DNA of 64,000 nt from Hylemonella sp. UBA6679 (GTDB lineage Bacteria > Pseudomonadota > Gammaproteobacteria > Burkholderiales > Burkholderiaceae_C), in the NCBI GenBank assembly GCA_002454975.1, contig DKJZ01000109.1:20347-84346 (forward strand), written 5' to 3'. Numbering within the stretch: the first letter of the stretch is position 1; every line of letters starts with the position of its first letter. The notes under the pieces were generated by a model that saw only the letters and a program-made list of their open reading frames with translations, had not been told where the DNA came from and made no database searches. Positions 15,339 through 24,518 of this stretch are shown one piece after another. The position numbers and the translations under genes are program-made.

Positions 15339-16829
15339 TTATTTGTTGGTGTAAGAGGCCATCATGCCGTCAAACGAGCTCTTCAAGCCGGTCTGCGTGC
15401 TCTTAATTTGGCCCACCAGGCTGTTCATGGCGGAAAATTGTTCGGTGTAGCGCTTGAGCAGTATCGCCATACGTGCTTCCAAAGCATCCAATTGCTTTTG
15501 GTAGCTGGTGATTTTTTGGCTTTGGTTGTCGCTTAAAGTTTTCAGCGTGCCCCCAACCGGGTCGAGTAATGAGCCCAAATTTTTATATGCCTCGCCAGCG
15601 ATGCCCCTTGGCGCGTCACTGAATTTTGTTTGATCTTGTTGGTTGTTCGAGAACATCTTGACCACATCGTCAAAATTGTTCTGCAAGGCAGTATCAAGTT
15701 TGGCGCCATCAATCATCAGCTTGCCAGTTTTGTCGATGCTGACCCCAATATCACGAAGAGCGCTGATGCTTCCACTGGCAAATTCGGCACTGACCACCAT
15801 GCCACGCACCTGAGACCGGATGGCACTGACCGTGCTGTTACCCACCAAGGTGGCGCCATAGCCTTCGACCGTAGATTTGGGGTCGGACACGACACCAAGC
15901 ATGCTCATGGTGTCGTTGTATGCGGTCACCAGGGCTTGGATTTTGGTTTTCACGCCACTGGTGTCTCGGTTCATGTCCACCAAAGCGCCTTCAGTGCCTA
16001 TGGTTGTGCTGAACAAGTCCAGGGTCACGCCACCAATGGCGTTCTTGATTTGGTTGCTGGTAGAGGTGATGGCAACGCCGTCCACCACCAGGTTGGCATT
16101 GCTAGCGGTTTGTTTGGTGGTGAAGCTCAAGCCGGGCACGGGATGTCCAGTGCCATCGTTGCTCTCAATCGTGAAATCGTTCACTTCACCGGTTGGCCCG
16201 GTCACCATGATTCTGTTAGGTGCGGCTGGGTCACCGGTGTTGATGATTTGTGCTTTCAAGCCTGAAGTCGAGTTGTTGATGGCAGTCACCACGTCAGCAG
16301 GCTTGGTGAGCACCTGAGGAAGGGATATGGTGTAGGGCTTGCCATGCACACTCACGTTTAAGGTAAAGCCATTGCCGTTGTTGAGCTTGTCTGTCAAATT
16401 AGCCAAGCCATCGCTCACGCTGCGTTGGGCCTTTGCCAAACTGTTCACCACCACACTGTGGCTGCCTGGCAAAACATTTCCGCCAGCGGTCACATTGAAG
16501 GCGGATGGCTGAGAGTTGCTGGGGGCAATGCTGCTGTAGTCGCTCAGATCTTTCAGGTCTGCAAAAGCCGTTTGCAAGTTACCCAGTACAAAATTGATAG
16601 CGCCAAACCCAGAGATGACAGCGTTAGATTTGTCGATCTTGCCTTGAATCGCTGCTTTTTGTGGCGACCGCTCAGCCTCCACCAGGTTGTTAGCCAGGCT
16701 GTTGGTGTCTACGCCAGAACCTGAACCAAGTGATGAGATAAGGGACTGAGCTGCTGCCTTGGCAGCAGCTTGGGCACTTGTCGCCGTGGTCGCCGTGCTT
16801 GTGGTTGACGAAGAAACGCTGGTGACCAT
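15339..16829 (-). CDS. fliD: Flagellar filament cap protein FliD (HAP2)
   Basis: Cap that folds flagellin at the filament tip. The N-terminal FliD domain contains LISSLGSGSGVDTNSLANNLV (about residues 31-51), and the C-terminal FliD domain contains ALRDIGVSIDKTGKLMIDG and a coiled-coil tail (ITSYQKQLDALEARMAILLK) ending in MNSLVGQIKSTQTGL. Length of 496 aa is typical. It follows flgL by 63 bases with no clear promoter in that gap and a weak ribosome binding site, so it may be read from the flg transcript. Confidence 0.97.
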   Translation of the reverse strand: MVTSVSSSTTSTATTATSAQAAAKAAAQSLISSLGSGSGVDTNSLANNLVEAERSPQKAAIQGKIDKSNAVISGFGAINFVLGNLQTAFADLKDLSDYSSIAPSNSQPSAFNVTAGGNVLPGSHSVVVNSLAKAQRSVSDGLANLTDKLNNGNGFTLNVSVHGKPYTISLPQVLTKPADVVTAINNSTSGLKAQIINTGDPAAPNRIMVTGPTGEVNDFTIESNDGTGHPVPGLSFTTKQTASNANLVVDGVAITSTSNQIKNAIGGVTLDLFSTTIGTEGALVDMNRDTSGVKTKIQALVTAYNDTMSMLGVVSDPKSTVEGYGATLVGNSTVSAIRSQVRGMVVSAEFASGSISALRDIGVSIDKTGKLMIDGAKLDTALQNNFDDVVKMFSNNQQDQTKFSDAPRGIAGEAYKNLGSLLDPVGGTLKTLSDNQSQKITSYQKQLDALEARMAILLKRYTEQFSAMNSLVGQIKSTQTGLKSSFDGMMASYTNK

Positions 16830-16892
16830 GGTGTGAGCGGCTGATGGGATGGATTACGAAAGTGTGGTTCGCTTGCAGCAGACCGGCGTGCT

Positions 16893-17816
16893 TTACTTGA
16901 TGAAGTTGAACAAGTTGAGCTGAGAAATTCTGGCAAAGCTGCTTTGCGCGGCCTCAAGGCTCAGCATTTGCTGGTTCATGGTGGTTACCGCGCTGGCGTA
17001 GTCTAGGTCTTGCACACTCGAGAGGGTTGTTTTCAAGTTCAAGGTGGTGGCTTCAATCACTGCGGTTTGTTGCTCCAAGGTGGCTTGGTCGCTACCCACA
17101 GCCGCTTGGGCCATGCTGATGCCTTGCAGCAGTTTGTCCATCTCGCCGATGCCTCGCTGCATGGCTGACTGCTGAGAACTTTTGATGCCAGCAATGAGCT
17201 GGTCGATGGATTGAAAAAACCCCACGCCTTGCGTGTTGCCTTGTGCATCGGTGCGAGCCACGCTCACAAATGCGTCGGTGCCAGTGCGGTTCACGGCAAT
17301 CGAGCGCTGGTCGCCAATGCTGACTTGCATGCGGGTTTGGTCCCCCTGGTAAGTGGGGTAGCCGCTGGCATCCACTGCAAAAGCAGCTTGGGTCACCTTG
17401 CTGCCGGCAAACAGGTAGTTGCCGTTGCTGTCGCGGGTGTTGGCCAGGCTCAGCAGCTGGTCACGCAAGGCTTGCATCTCCGTGGCGAGGGCTTGGCGGT
17501 TTTGCGGGCCTAAGGTGTCGTTGGCGGCCTGCACAGAAATTTCTTTGACTCGAATGATCAGGTCGGTGGCGCTGTTGAGCGCTGTCTCCTCGCCATCAAG
17601 CCGGGTTTTCACATTGCCCAGTGAGGTTTGGTAGCTGGCCTGACGGCTCAGCACACTGTTCAAGCGCTGTATTGTTGCGGCTTTGTCGGGTGCGTCGCTG
17701 GGGTTGATGATTTGCTTGCCTTGCGCCAGCTGCGCCTGCGACTTGGCTAATTTGGTTTGCACCGAGCTCATTTGCTCGGCACCACGGTCAAACAAAAGTT
17801 GGTTCGAGATTTTCAT
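16893..17816 (-). CDS. flgL: Hook-filament junction protein FlgL (HAP3)
   Basis: The second hook-filament adaptor. N-terminal flagellin-like helices (MKISNQLLFDRGAEQMSSVQ and LAQGKQIINPSDAPDKAATI) and C-terminal helices (DYASAVTTMNQQMLSLEAAQ...LNLFNFIK) form the D0/D1 core. The 307 aa length is normal. It is ten bases downstream of flgK, its usual partner. Confidence 0.97.
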   Translation of the reverse strand: MKISNQLLFDRGAEQMSSVQTKLAKSQAQLAQGKQIINPSDAPDKAATIQRLNSVLSRQASYQTSLGNVKTRLDGEETALNSATDLIIRVKEISVQAANDTLGPQNRQALATEMQALRDQLLSLANTRDSNGNYLFAGSKVTQAAFAVDASGYPTYQGDQTRMQVSIGDQRSIAVNRTGTDAFVSVARTDAQGNTQGVGFFQSIDQLIAGIKSSQQSAMQRGIGEMDKLLQGISMAQAAVGSDQATLEQQTAVIEATTLNLKTTLSSVQDLDYASAVTTMNQQMLSLEAAQSSFARISQLNLFNFIK

Positions 17817-17825
17817 GGCTTACCT

Positions 17826-20570
17826 TTAGCGAACCTGAAGGATCGAATCGAAGATCTGACTGGCCACTTGCAGCACCTTCGCAGACGCTTGGTAGGCCTG
17901 CTGAAAGCGAATCAAGTCGGCGGCTTCTTGGTCCATGCTCACGCCAGACACCTGGTCGCGCGCGCTCACGGCTTGGTCGTTGACAACTTTGAGGGCTGCT
18001 TGTGCAATGCTGGCTTGGCGTGCCACATTGCCCATGTCGTTGACTTGGTCGATGTAGGCTTCGCTGAAGGTCTTACCGCTGCCCATCACTGGGGCTTTTT
18101 GCAGGTCCACCAGGTCCAGCATGTTTTGGTTGTTGCCCGTGCCATCGCGGTTGCCGTCGATGGTGAACACATCACCCGTCTTTGGGGGTGATGTGAACGA
18201 CACCTGTAAACCCTGATAGCTGATGCCGTCGATGAGTTTGCTGGCATCAAATTTTTGCGAGGCCACCACGGTGTTGGTGGCGGTGTCCACAATCGTGTAG
18301 TGGTCCGCAGCATCAAATTTGATTTGCAAAGGCTGCTTGCGCAAGGCTTGTCGAGGGTCGACAGGGCTGCCGCTGTAAGTGGCGCTGAGCTTGGCTTCGC
18401 CAGCGCCTGTTACAAACACCAGCAGGTCTTCATTGGGTTGGCCTTGAATGTAGGCGCCTGTGCGCAGGCCGAGTTTGCTCAGGTCATCAGGCGTGCCGTT
18501 GCTGCCCAAGCCCAGCTCAATGGGCGTATCCGCACCGGCAATCAGGTCGCGGGTGATGGCCACCTTGCCAGTGTAGATGCCATTGGCCAGGCCCAATGCA
18601 TTCGGGATGCTCCCGGTGACCTTGATGTCCTGGCCTTCGTAGCCAGGGCTGTTGGTGATGAGCAAGTTGCCGTCGGCGTCTATGGCGGCATTAAGCTGGA
18701 TTCCCGCGGTGTTGTTGATGGCTGCTGCAAACTCGCTCATGGTGCTCACACCGCTCAAATCGATCAATTGACCATTGAGAGTCAGTGGCTTGCTCAAGTT
18801 GATTTGTGAGGGCGAGAACTTCAGCACATTGCTGGCGGTGGCTCGTAGACCCGTGATGTTGGCCTGATTGATCCAATTGCTCACATCAGAGGCTTGCAAG
18901 GTGTTGCCTGAGGCTACCGACAGCGCGCCTAGGCTGGTGCCATTGAGCACCAGCGCGCCAGCTGCCACCGCCGTACCTGTCAGACCGGTGGGAATGGCCG
19001 AGCCTTCCAACAAGGCGGGCATGGGTGTAGGGGCCAGGGCAGTTTGTTTTTCAACATCTGCTTCTTGCATGTCCCACTGGGCTTGCAGACGAACAGGGGC
19101 ACGCGCACCATAAAAAACCTTGAGGTCTTTGTAACCTTCAGAACCCGACACGTTCAGGTAATGAGCGCTGTACGTGGCCCCAGATGCAAAGCCGTTGTCG
19201 GTGTTGACCAGAAGCCCCACCTGGGCTGTATCTAGGGCGCTGCCAACCAGCTGTCGGCCATCACGGGTGAACACCTGTAGGTTCTGGCCCGCTGCGCCGT
19301 TCATCAGCAGGTTGATGTTTTGTGTTCCGTTGGGAACGGTGGCTACCGGCGTGATTGGACGACCTGGGGTGACGGTGAACTTCACGCTGGCCGCCGCGTT
19401 GTTGGTCAGCACCTGCGTCAACGCGGCTGGTCCACCAAGACTTGGCATCACAAATCCAACGGTGGCTTGAGAACCGCTGGTGTTGTTGGCTGCCTCAGCA
19501 ATACGGAATTGCGCCGCAGCAGCAATCCGCATGGGGTCGTCAAAAACCACCTGCAAACTGCCTGCTACGCTGACCGCGTTGGCATCGAATTTGAACAGGT
19601 CTGCGCCTGTGTTGCCATAGGCATCAATGCCAGCGTTTTGGATCTGGTTGACCTGGTTGACGAACGACTTGGCCAGGGTGTCTAACGCAGCGCGGCTGCT
19701 GCCCAAAACCTGCTCCCGAAATGAGAGCAAACCTGCCAACTTCCCGCTGGTGATGGAGGTCAGCGGTTCGGCTTTGCCGTAGGGGTCTGTCACCAGGCTG
19801 ACCTTCTCGGGCGCGGCCGAGTTGTAGTTGCTGCCAATGTTGAGCGCTTGACTGCCTTGCACGACCACATCACGCACAAACGACGGACCTAAGCTCACGG
19901 TGACTGCGCCGTTCTCTGCAAAGCGGGTGTTGACATGCGTGAAGTCCGACAGGCTTTTGAGCAAGTTATCGCGTTGGTCCAGCAGGTCAGCTGGTTGGGC
20001 GCTCAAGGACTTTTGCTTGGTCAGCTGGCCATTGACCTGGGCCAAGGCCGAGGTGATGGTGTTCATCTGGTCCAAGTAACTGTTCACCGCCTGGGTGGTT
20101 TCCTCTTGCACCAAATCGAGCTGGCTGGAGATTTCGCCGAAACGGGAAGTCAAGCTTTTGGCATCCCCCATGAAGCTGCCACGCAGAGCACTGGAGGCGG
20201 GGTCGGTTGACAGGTTGCGGGCAGCGTTGAAAAACTGATCCAGGGCGCTGCTCAAGCCCATGTTGTCGCTGCCCAAAACATCTACGATTCGGTTGGTGTA
20301 ATTCACCATGGGCTCTTGGCTGAGCAAGTCACTGTTGCTGTTGCGGTAATTGGCCTCAACAAAGCTGTCATATTGACGCTTGACACCCTCTACCGACACC
20401 CCGGTGCCCATGTAGACATTGCCAACTTTGGAGACTGGGTTGGCCGCCAACGTGACCTCTTGGCGCGAGTAGCCCGGTGTTGCCGCATTGGCAATGTTGT
20501 TGCTGATCGTCCCCAGCGTACGCTGGTAGGCCGATACGGCATCGCTGGCAATGCTGGCAATGTCACTCAT
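17826..20570 (-). CDS. flgK: Hook-filament junction protein FlgK (HAP1), enlarged
   Basis: First hook-filament adaptor. The N-terminus has the rod/hook family signature (LGTISNNIANAATPGYSRQEV, residues 16-36). The C-terminus has QEAADLIRFQQAYQASAKVL and ends ASQIFDSILQVR. At 914 aa it is far longer than enterobacterial FlgK (about 550). The additional Thr/Ala/Gly-rich sequence lies between about residues 330 and 780 and includes repeated ILNG/LTLNGQLID-like beta segments. The start codon overlaps the flgJ stop by one base (TGATG), with GGGAGG six bases upstream. Confidence 0.97.
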   Translation of the reverse strand: MSDIASIASDAVSAYQRTLGTISNNIANAATPGYSRQEVTLAANPVSKVGNVYMGTGVSVEGVKRQYDSFVEANYRNSNSDLLSQEPMVNYTNRIVDVLGSDNMGLSSALDQFFNAARNLSTDPASSALRGSFMGDAKSLTSRFGEISSQLDLVQEETTQAVNSYLDQMNTITSALAQVNGQLTKQKSLSAQPADLLDQRDNLLKSLSDFTHVNTRFAENGAVTVSLGPSFVRDVVVQGSQALNIGSNYNSAAPEKVSLVTDPYGKAEPLTSITSGKLAGLLSFREQVLGSSRAALDTLAKSFVNQVNQIQNAGIDAYGNTGADLFKFDANAVSVAGSLQVVFDDPMRIAAAAQFRIAEAANNTSGSQATVGFVMPSLGGPAALTQVLTNNAAASVKFTVTPGRPITPVATVPNGTQNINLLMNGAAGQNLQVFTRDGRQLVGSALDTAQVGLLVNTDNGFASGATYSAHYLNVSGSEGYKDLKVFYGARAPVRLQAQWDMQEADVEKQTALAPTPMPALLEGSAIPTGLTGTAVAAGALVLNGTSLGALSVASGNTLQASDVSNWINQANITGLRATASNVLKFSPSQINLSKPLTLNGQLIDLSGVSTMSEFAAAINNTAGIQLNAAIDADGNLLITNSPGYEGQDIKVTGSIPNALGLANGIYTGKVAITRDLIAGADTPIELGLGSNGTPDDLSKLGLRTGAYIQGQPNEDLLVFVTGAGEAKLSATYSGSPVDPRQALRKQPLQIKFDAADHYTIVDTATNTVVASQKFDASKLIDGISYQGLQVSFTSPPKTGDVFTIDGNRDGTGNNQNMLDLVDLQKAPVMGSGKTFSEAYIDQVNDMGNVARQASIAQAALKVVNDQAVSARDQVSGVSMDQEAADLIRFQQAYQASAKVLQVASQIFDSILQVR

Positions 20571-21064
20571 CAGTCACCTCCCAGGGGTTTGGGGGGCAGG
20601 TTCAAAGGCAAGGCGCCTGGTTCGCGCAGGGGCATGGCTTTGACGGGGGCATCCAGCATCGGCAAGCCCATAACCTTGGGGTTGAGCGCAAAGGCTTTTG
20701 CCGTCGTGGCTTGCTGCGCCATGCCTTGCAGCACCTTGGCGTTGTCTTGCAAATGGGCTTGTTGGGTTTCCATGCTTTTGACCAGCATATCGGCCAGACC
20801 CGTACCACCTCGCTTGGCCATCTTGAGTGCCACCTCTTTGTCGAACATGTTCTCAAAGGTCTCAACATGGCTGGACGCACTGATGTCGCTTTTATCGACG
20901 GTGGCGCGCATGCTCTTCATCATCTGCTGCAAGAACAACGCTTCAAACTGTTGCGCCGTTTCGCGCATGGCCGATTTGGCGTCTTGGCGTGCCTGTCCCT
21001 TGAGCTGTCCCAGCCCATCAAAATCCAGGTAGCTCCTGGCGGTGTTGAGGGAAGCGTTGTCCAT
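20570..21064 (-). CDS. flgJ: Rod-capping protein FlgJ, N-terminal domain only
   Basis: Scaffold for rod assembly. The Rod-binding domain is clear: AQQFEALFLQQMMKSMRATV (about residues 37-57) and ENMFDKEVALKMAKRGGTGL. The protein ends at 164 aa in a Pro/Leu-rich tail, with no C-terminal glucosaminidase domain, unlike the dual-domain FlgJ (about 310 aa) of Salmonella. Single-domain FlgJ occurs in other phyla and relies on a separate peptidoglycan hydrolase; a candidate is encoded at 29040-30074. Position between flgI and flgK is canonical. Confidence 0.95.
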   Translation of the reverse strand: MDNASLNTARSYLDFDGLGQLKGQARQDAKSAMRETAQQFEALFLQQMMKSMRATVDKSDISASSHVETFENMFDKEVALKMAKRGGTGLADMLVKSMETQQAHLQDNAKVLQGMAQQATTAKAFALNPKVMGLPMLDAPVKAMPLREPGALPLNLPPKPLGGD

Positions 21065-21068
21065 GGTT

Positions 21069-22193
21069 TTAGATGATCACCAATTCAGCGCGCAAACTCC
21101 CAGAGCTCTTGAGCGCTTCCAGGATGGCAATGAGGGAAGAGGGCGATGCACCCACTTGGTTGACCGCATCCACAATTTGGCGCAGGTCAATGCCAGGCTG
21201 GAACAAGAACATGGGTTTGTTGGGCTCGCTCACCTCGATGCGTGAGTTCTGAACAGCTGCGGTCTGGCCTTGTGACAGCGGACCAGGTTGCGATATTTCG
21301 TTGGTGCTGGCGATCGACACAGAGATGGTGCCGTGTGTGACGGCCGCAGCTGACACACGCACATTGCGGCTGATGACCACGGTGCCAGTTTTGGCATTCA
21401 CCACCACGCGAGCAGGTGGCTCACCTGGTTGCACGTCCATGTTCTCAATCATGGACATGAAGGCCACCCGCTGGGTGAGATCTTGCGGTGCTTGCAGACT
21501 GATGGCCACACCGTCCAAGGCTCGCGCCACGTCGTTGCCAAAGCGGCTATTGATGGCACTCACAATTGAGTTGGTGGTGGTGAAGTCGGCCTCTCGCACG
21601 TTGAGCATCACACGCTCGGCTTTGTCAAACGGGTTGCTCACCATGCGCTCAACGGTGGCACCAGCTGGAATGCGTGAGGAGGTGGGCACACCAATGGCCA
21701 CCTTGGAGCCTGCAGAGCTGCTGTCGATGCCAGTGGCGTTGAGCGAGCCTTGGGCCAGCGCGTAAATCTCACCATCCACACCACGCAGGTTGCTGAGCAA
21801 CAACACCCCACCGCGCAAACTGGAGGCCTTGCCGATGGCCGCCACGTTCACATCTATTTTTTGACCAGGTTTGGCAAAGCCGGGCAGCTCGGCGGTCACC
21901 ATCACGGCGGCCACGTTTTTCACATCAATCTTGCCGGTGCTCGCTGCCGTCTCAAAATCAGACAGCGGGCCTTCCACCACCACGCCCAGCCTGTAGAGCA
22001 GGGTTTTCATACTTTGCGCGGTGAAGTTCACGTCCACACCGTCACCCGTACCTTGCAGGCCCACCACCAGGCCGTAACCAATCAGCTGGTTGCTGCGCAT
22101 GGCGGCCACCGTGGTCAGGTCTTTGATGCGGTCAGCCATGGCGTTGCTACACAGCAGCGCCAAACCAAGCAAAAAGAAGCGTAAGCGTTTCAT
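21069..22193 (-). CDS. flgI: Flagellar P-ring protein FlgI
   Basis: Forms the periplasmic bushing around the rod. A signal peptide (MKRLRFFLLGLALLCSNAMA) precedes the typical DRIKDLTTVAAMRSNQLIGYG start. The sequence then runs through GYGLVVGLQGTGDG, RGGVLLLSNLRGVDGEIYAL and the C-terminal VNQVGASPSSLIAILEALK. Length 374 aa is standard. It follows flgH by ten bases. Confidence 0.98.
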   Translation of the reverse strand: MKRLRFFLLGLALLCSNAMADRIKDLTTVAAMRSNQLIGYGLVVGLQGTGDGVDVNFTAQSMKTLLYRLGVVVEGPLSDFETAASTGKIDVKNVAAVMVTAELPGFAKPGQKIDVNVAAIGKASSLRGGVLLLSNLRGVDGEIYALAQGSLNATGIDSSSAGSKVAIGVPTSSRIPAGATVERMVSNPFDKAERVMLNVREADFTTTNSIVSAINSRFGNDVARALDGVAISLQAPQDLTQRVAFMSMIENMDVQPGEPPARVVVNAKTGTVVISRNVRVSAAAVTHGTISVSIASTNEISQPGPLSQGQTAAVQNSRIEVSEPNKPMFLFQPGIDLRQIVDAVNQVGASPSSLIAILEALKSSGSLRAELVII

Positions 22194-22203
22194 GGATCAG
22201 ACC

Positions 22204-22893
22204 TCAAAAGGGCCAGAGCTTGAGCAGGGCGCTGGTGCCCCAGCCCGCCTTGGTGGCGTTGGCTAAATCTCCGCTGCCGCGGTACACAATTTGTGCATTG
22301 GCCAAGCGGCGCGACTGCACAGTGTTGTTGGGTGCAATGTCATCGGGGCGGATGATGCCGCTGACCTGAATCACTTCAGCGCCCTCGGTCAGGGCGAGTT
22401 GTTTTTCGCCACGCAGCACGAGGTTGCCGTTGCTCATCACATCGATCACGGCCACCGCAACTGAGGTGACCAAGCTGGCTTGTTGGTCTGCTGCGCCGGT
22501 GCCCTTGTTGCTGATTTTTCCACCTAGCACAGGGGCCCCTTTAAGCCAGCCACCTGCATTGGCCGCAATGTCTTGTGTGCCCTGCGGGACCACGTTGTTG
22601 GATGATTCGCGGCTCAGGTCGTTGTTGAGTGTGCGCGAGGCTTGCGACGACTCATTGACCAGCACGGTGATCACGTCACCGACCTGGTAATTGCGCCCCT
22701 TGCCAAACCAGCTTTCGCTTTGGCGACCGTTGTAGATGGCCCCTGTGGGCACGATCATGCTGGTGTCCACACGGGGATACACCGGCTCGAACGTGGCCGA
22801 GTGCTTGAGCGGCTCGGGCGGCAACACTGTGCCGCAGCCCGTCAAGACGGTTGCCACGAGCACCAAAGCGGGCAGGGTACAGCGCAATGTCAT
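22204..22893 (-). CDS. flgH: Flagellar L-ring lipoprotein FlgH
   Basis: Outer-membrane ring subunit. A lipoprotein signal with lipobox LTGC is followed by the FlgH pattern: GAIYNGRQSESWFGKGRNYQVGD..., VLVNESSQASRTLNNDLSR and IIRPDDIAPNNTVQSRRLANA. I place the start at the ATG at 22893 (GAAGG five bases upstream); the open frame extends to a TTG at 22905 next to the flgG stop. Around 229 aa, as usual. Confidence 0.97.
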   Translation of the reverse strand: MTLRCTLPALVLVATVLTGCGTVLPPEPLKHSATFEPVYPRVDTSMIVPTGAIYNGRQSESWFGKGRNYQVGDVITVLVNESSQASRTLNNDLSRESSNNVVPQGTQDIAANAGGWLKGAPVLGGKISNKGTGAADQQASLVTSVAVAVIDVMSNGNLVLRGEKQLALTEGAEVIQVSGIIRPDDIAPNNTVQSRRLANAQIVYRGSGDLANATKAGWGTSALLKLWPF

Positions 22894-22905
22894 GGTGACC
22901 TTCAA

Positions 22906-23688
22906 TTACAGGTTGTTGTTCATGAACTTGAGCATGCCGTCCACCGCCGATATGGCTTTGGAGTTGATCTCATAGGCGCGTTGGGTCTCGATCATGTTGA
23001 CCATTTCTTCCACCACGTTCACGTTCGAGGCTTCCAGAGTGCCCTGCATCAAGGTGCCAGCACCCGTCACACCAGGTTGCAGCACCAACGGTGTACCACT
23101 CGAGGGTGTTTCTTTCATCAGGTTCTGGCCTTTGGACTCCAAGCCGCCCGGGTTCACAAAGCGGGCAATCTGGATGGTGCCCAGCACTTGGGCCTGGCCG
23201 GTCGACAGTTCAGCCGACACCGTACCGTCACGGCCGAAGGTCACGGTCATGGCGTTGGCTGGAATGGTGATGGCAGGCTGCAACAGCGAACCATTGGCAG
23301 TGACGATCTGGCGCGTCGCTGACAACTTGAAGTTGCCATCTCGTGTGTAAGCCAAGGTGCCGTCAGGTTGGGCGATTTGGAAAAAGCCTTCACCCACAAT
23401 CGCCAAGTCCAGCGGGTTCTGGGTGTTGACCATATTGCCTTGCGCATGGAGCTTTTCTGTGGCCACCACACGCACACCTGTGCCGAGCATCAAGCCTGTT
23501 GGGGCCTGGGTGGTGGCACCGGTCTGACCGCCAGCCTGGCGTATGTTTTGATACAGCAAGTCTTCAAACACAGCGCGGTCGCGCTTGAAGCCGGTGGTGT
23601 TCACGTTGGCCAAGTTGTTCGAGATCACGTTCATGCGCGTTTGCTGCGCATCGAGACCTGTTTTGGCAACCCACATGGATGCATCCAT
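22906..23688 (-). CDS. flgG: Distal rod protein FlgG
   Basis: A 260 aa rod protein. The N-terminal signature (QQTRMNVISNNLANVNTTGF) and C-terminal signature (EASNVNVVEEMVNMIETQRA...KFMNNNL) are complete. Length and position (after flgF, before flgH) match FlgG of other bacteria. Export is through the flagellar type III apparatus without a cleaved signal. Confidence 0.98.
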   Translation of the reverse strand: MDASMWVAKTGLDAQQTRMNVISNNLANVNTTGFKRDRAVFEDLLYQNIRQAGGQTGATTQAPTGLMLGTGVRVVATEKLHAQGNMVNTQNPLDLAIVGEGFFQIAQPDGTLAYTRDGNFKLSATRQIVTANGSLLQPAITIPANAMTVTFGRDGTVSAELSTGQAQVLGTIQIARFVNPGGLESKGQNLMKETPSSGTPLVLQPGVTGAGTLMQGTLEASNVNVVEEMVNMIETQRAYEINSKAISAVDGMLKFMNNNL

Positions 23689-23724
23689 GGCTCTCTCCTT
23701 TTAAATCAGTTGGTGTGAAGTCGA

Positions 23725-24489
23725 TCAGGTCGGCTTCATCATGGTGGCGCCGGATTCATCGGCGTCTTTGGTCTGTTTGATCACGTTGATGGCCTGCTCG
23801 AAACTGCGGCTCTGGTCCATCAGTTTGATCATCACTTCCATCACGTTGACGTTGCTGCCTTCTAATGTTTTTGGGGTCACCGTCAACAAGCTGGTGCTGG
23901 CTGGAATGTCTGTACCTGGCTCTTTGCTTGCCACCTGGAAGAGACCATCTTCACGACGCTCAAGCTGTGTTCCGTTGGCATCGCGCAGCATCAGGCGATC
24001 AATCAGCACGGGCGCAGCAACCCCGGCTTGGGCAGGGTTGGTGGCATACACCGTTCCATCGTCGTTGATAGCAACCCGAAACCCCGGAGGAATGGTGATC
24101 GGGCCACCACTTTGCCCACGCACCAGAGCCCCTGTGCCTGTTTCCATGACGCCTGTGGCATTGATGTGCAGGTCACCACGGCGTGTGAATGCCAACTTGC
24201 CGTCACCAGCGGTCACACCCAACACGGCTTGGCCGTTCATGGCGATGTCCAGATCACGGCCAGTCAGCATCATCGTGCCTGGTGTCATCTTGATGTAATC
24301 GGTGTTGAACGCCTGAGGTTGCATGCGGGACTCAAAGCCCGAACCTTCGGCTTTGACGGTACGCAAAGACCCCTCAAAACTGCGCTTGAAGCCCGGCGTG
24401 GACACGTTGGACAACTCGTTCATGGTCATCTGACGTGACACACGGCCTTCGTTGATGAAGGCAGCAGCATTGAAGGCTAAACGGTCCAT
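23725..24489 (-). CDS. flgF: Proximal rod protein FlgF
   Basis: A 254 aa rod protein. Signature segments are FNAAAFINEGRVSRQMTMNE at the N-terminus and LEGSNVNVMEVMIKLMDQSR near the C-terminus, with the central FlgE/F/G-like part in between. Start at the ATG at 24489, 29 bases after flgE. Confidence 0.97.
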   Translation of the reverse strand: MDRLAFNAAAFINEGRVSRQMTMNELSNVSTPGFKRSFEGSLRTVKAEGSGFESRMQPQAFNTDYIKMTPGTMMLTGRDLDIAMNGQAVLGVTAGDGKLAFTRRGDLHINATGVMETGTGALVRGQSGGPITIPPGFRVAINDDGTVYATNPAQAGVAAPVLIDRLMLRDANGTQLERREDGLFQVASKEPGTDIPASTSLLTVTPKTLEGSNVNVMEVMIKLMDQSRSFEQAINVIKQTKDADESGATMMKPT

Positions 24490-24518
24490 GGTGGGTTCTT
24501 AGTCAGGTGTTGGGCAAA

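Noticed and set aside
16830..16892. TCAAGTAAAG in the flgL-fliD gap as a sigma-28 -35 element
   Set aside because: The sequence 15 bases later (CTGCTGCA) does not resemble the -10 box of the six called sites.
20571..20640. Possible sigma-28 site before flgK
   Set aside because: TCAA is followed at the wrong spacing by CGAACC; no match with the called set.
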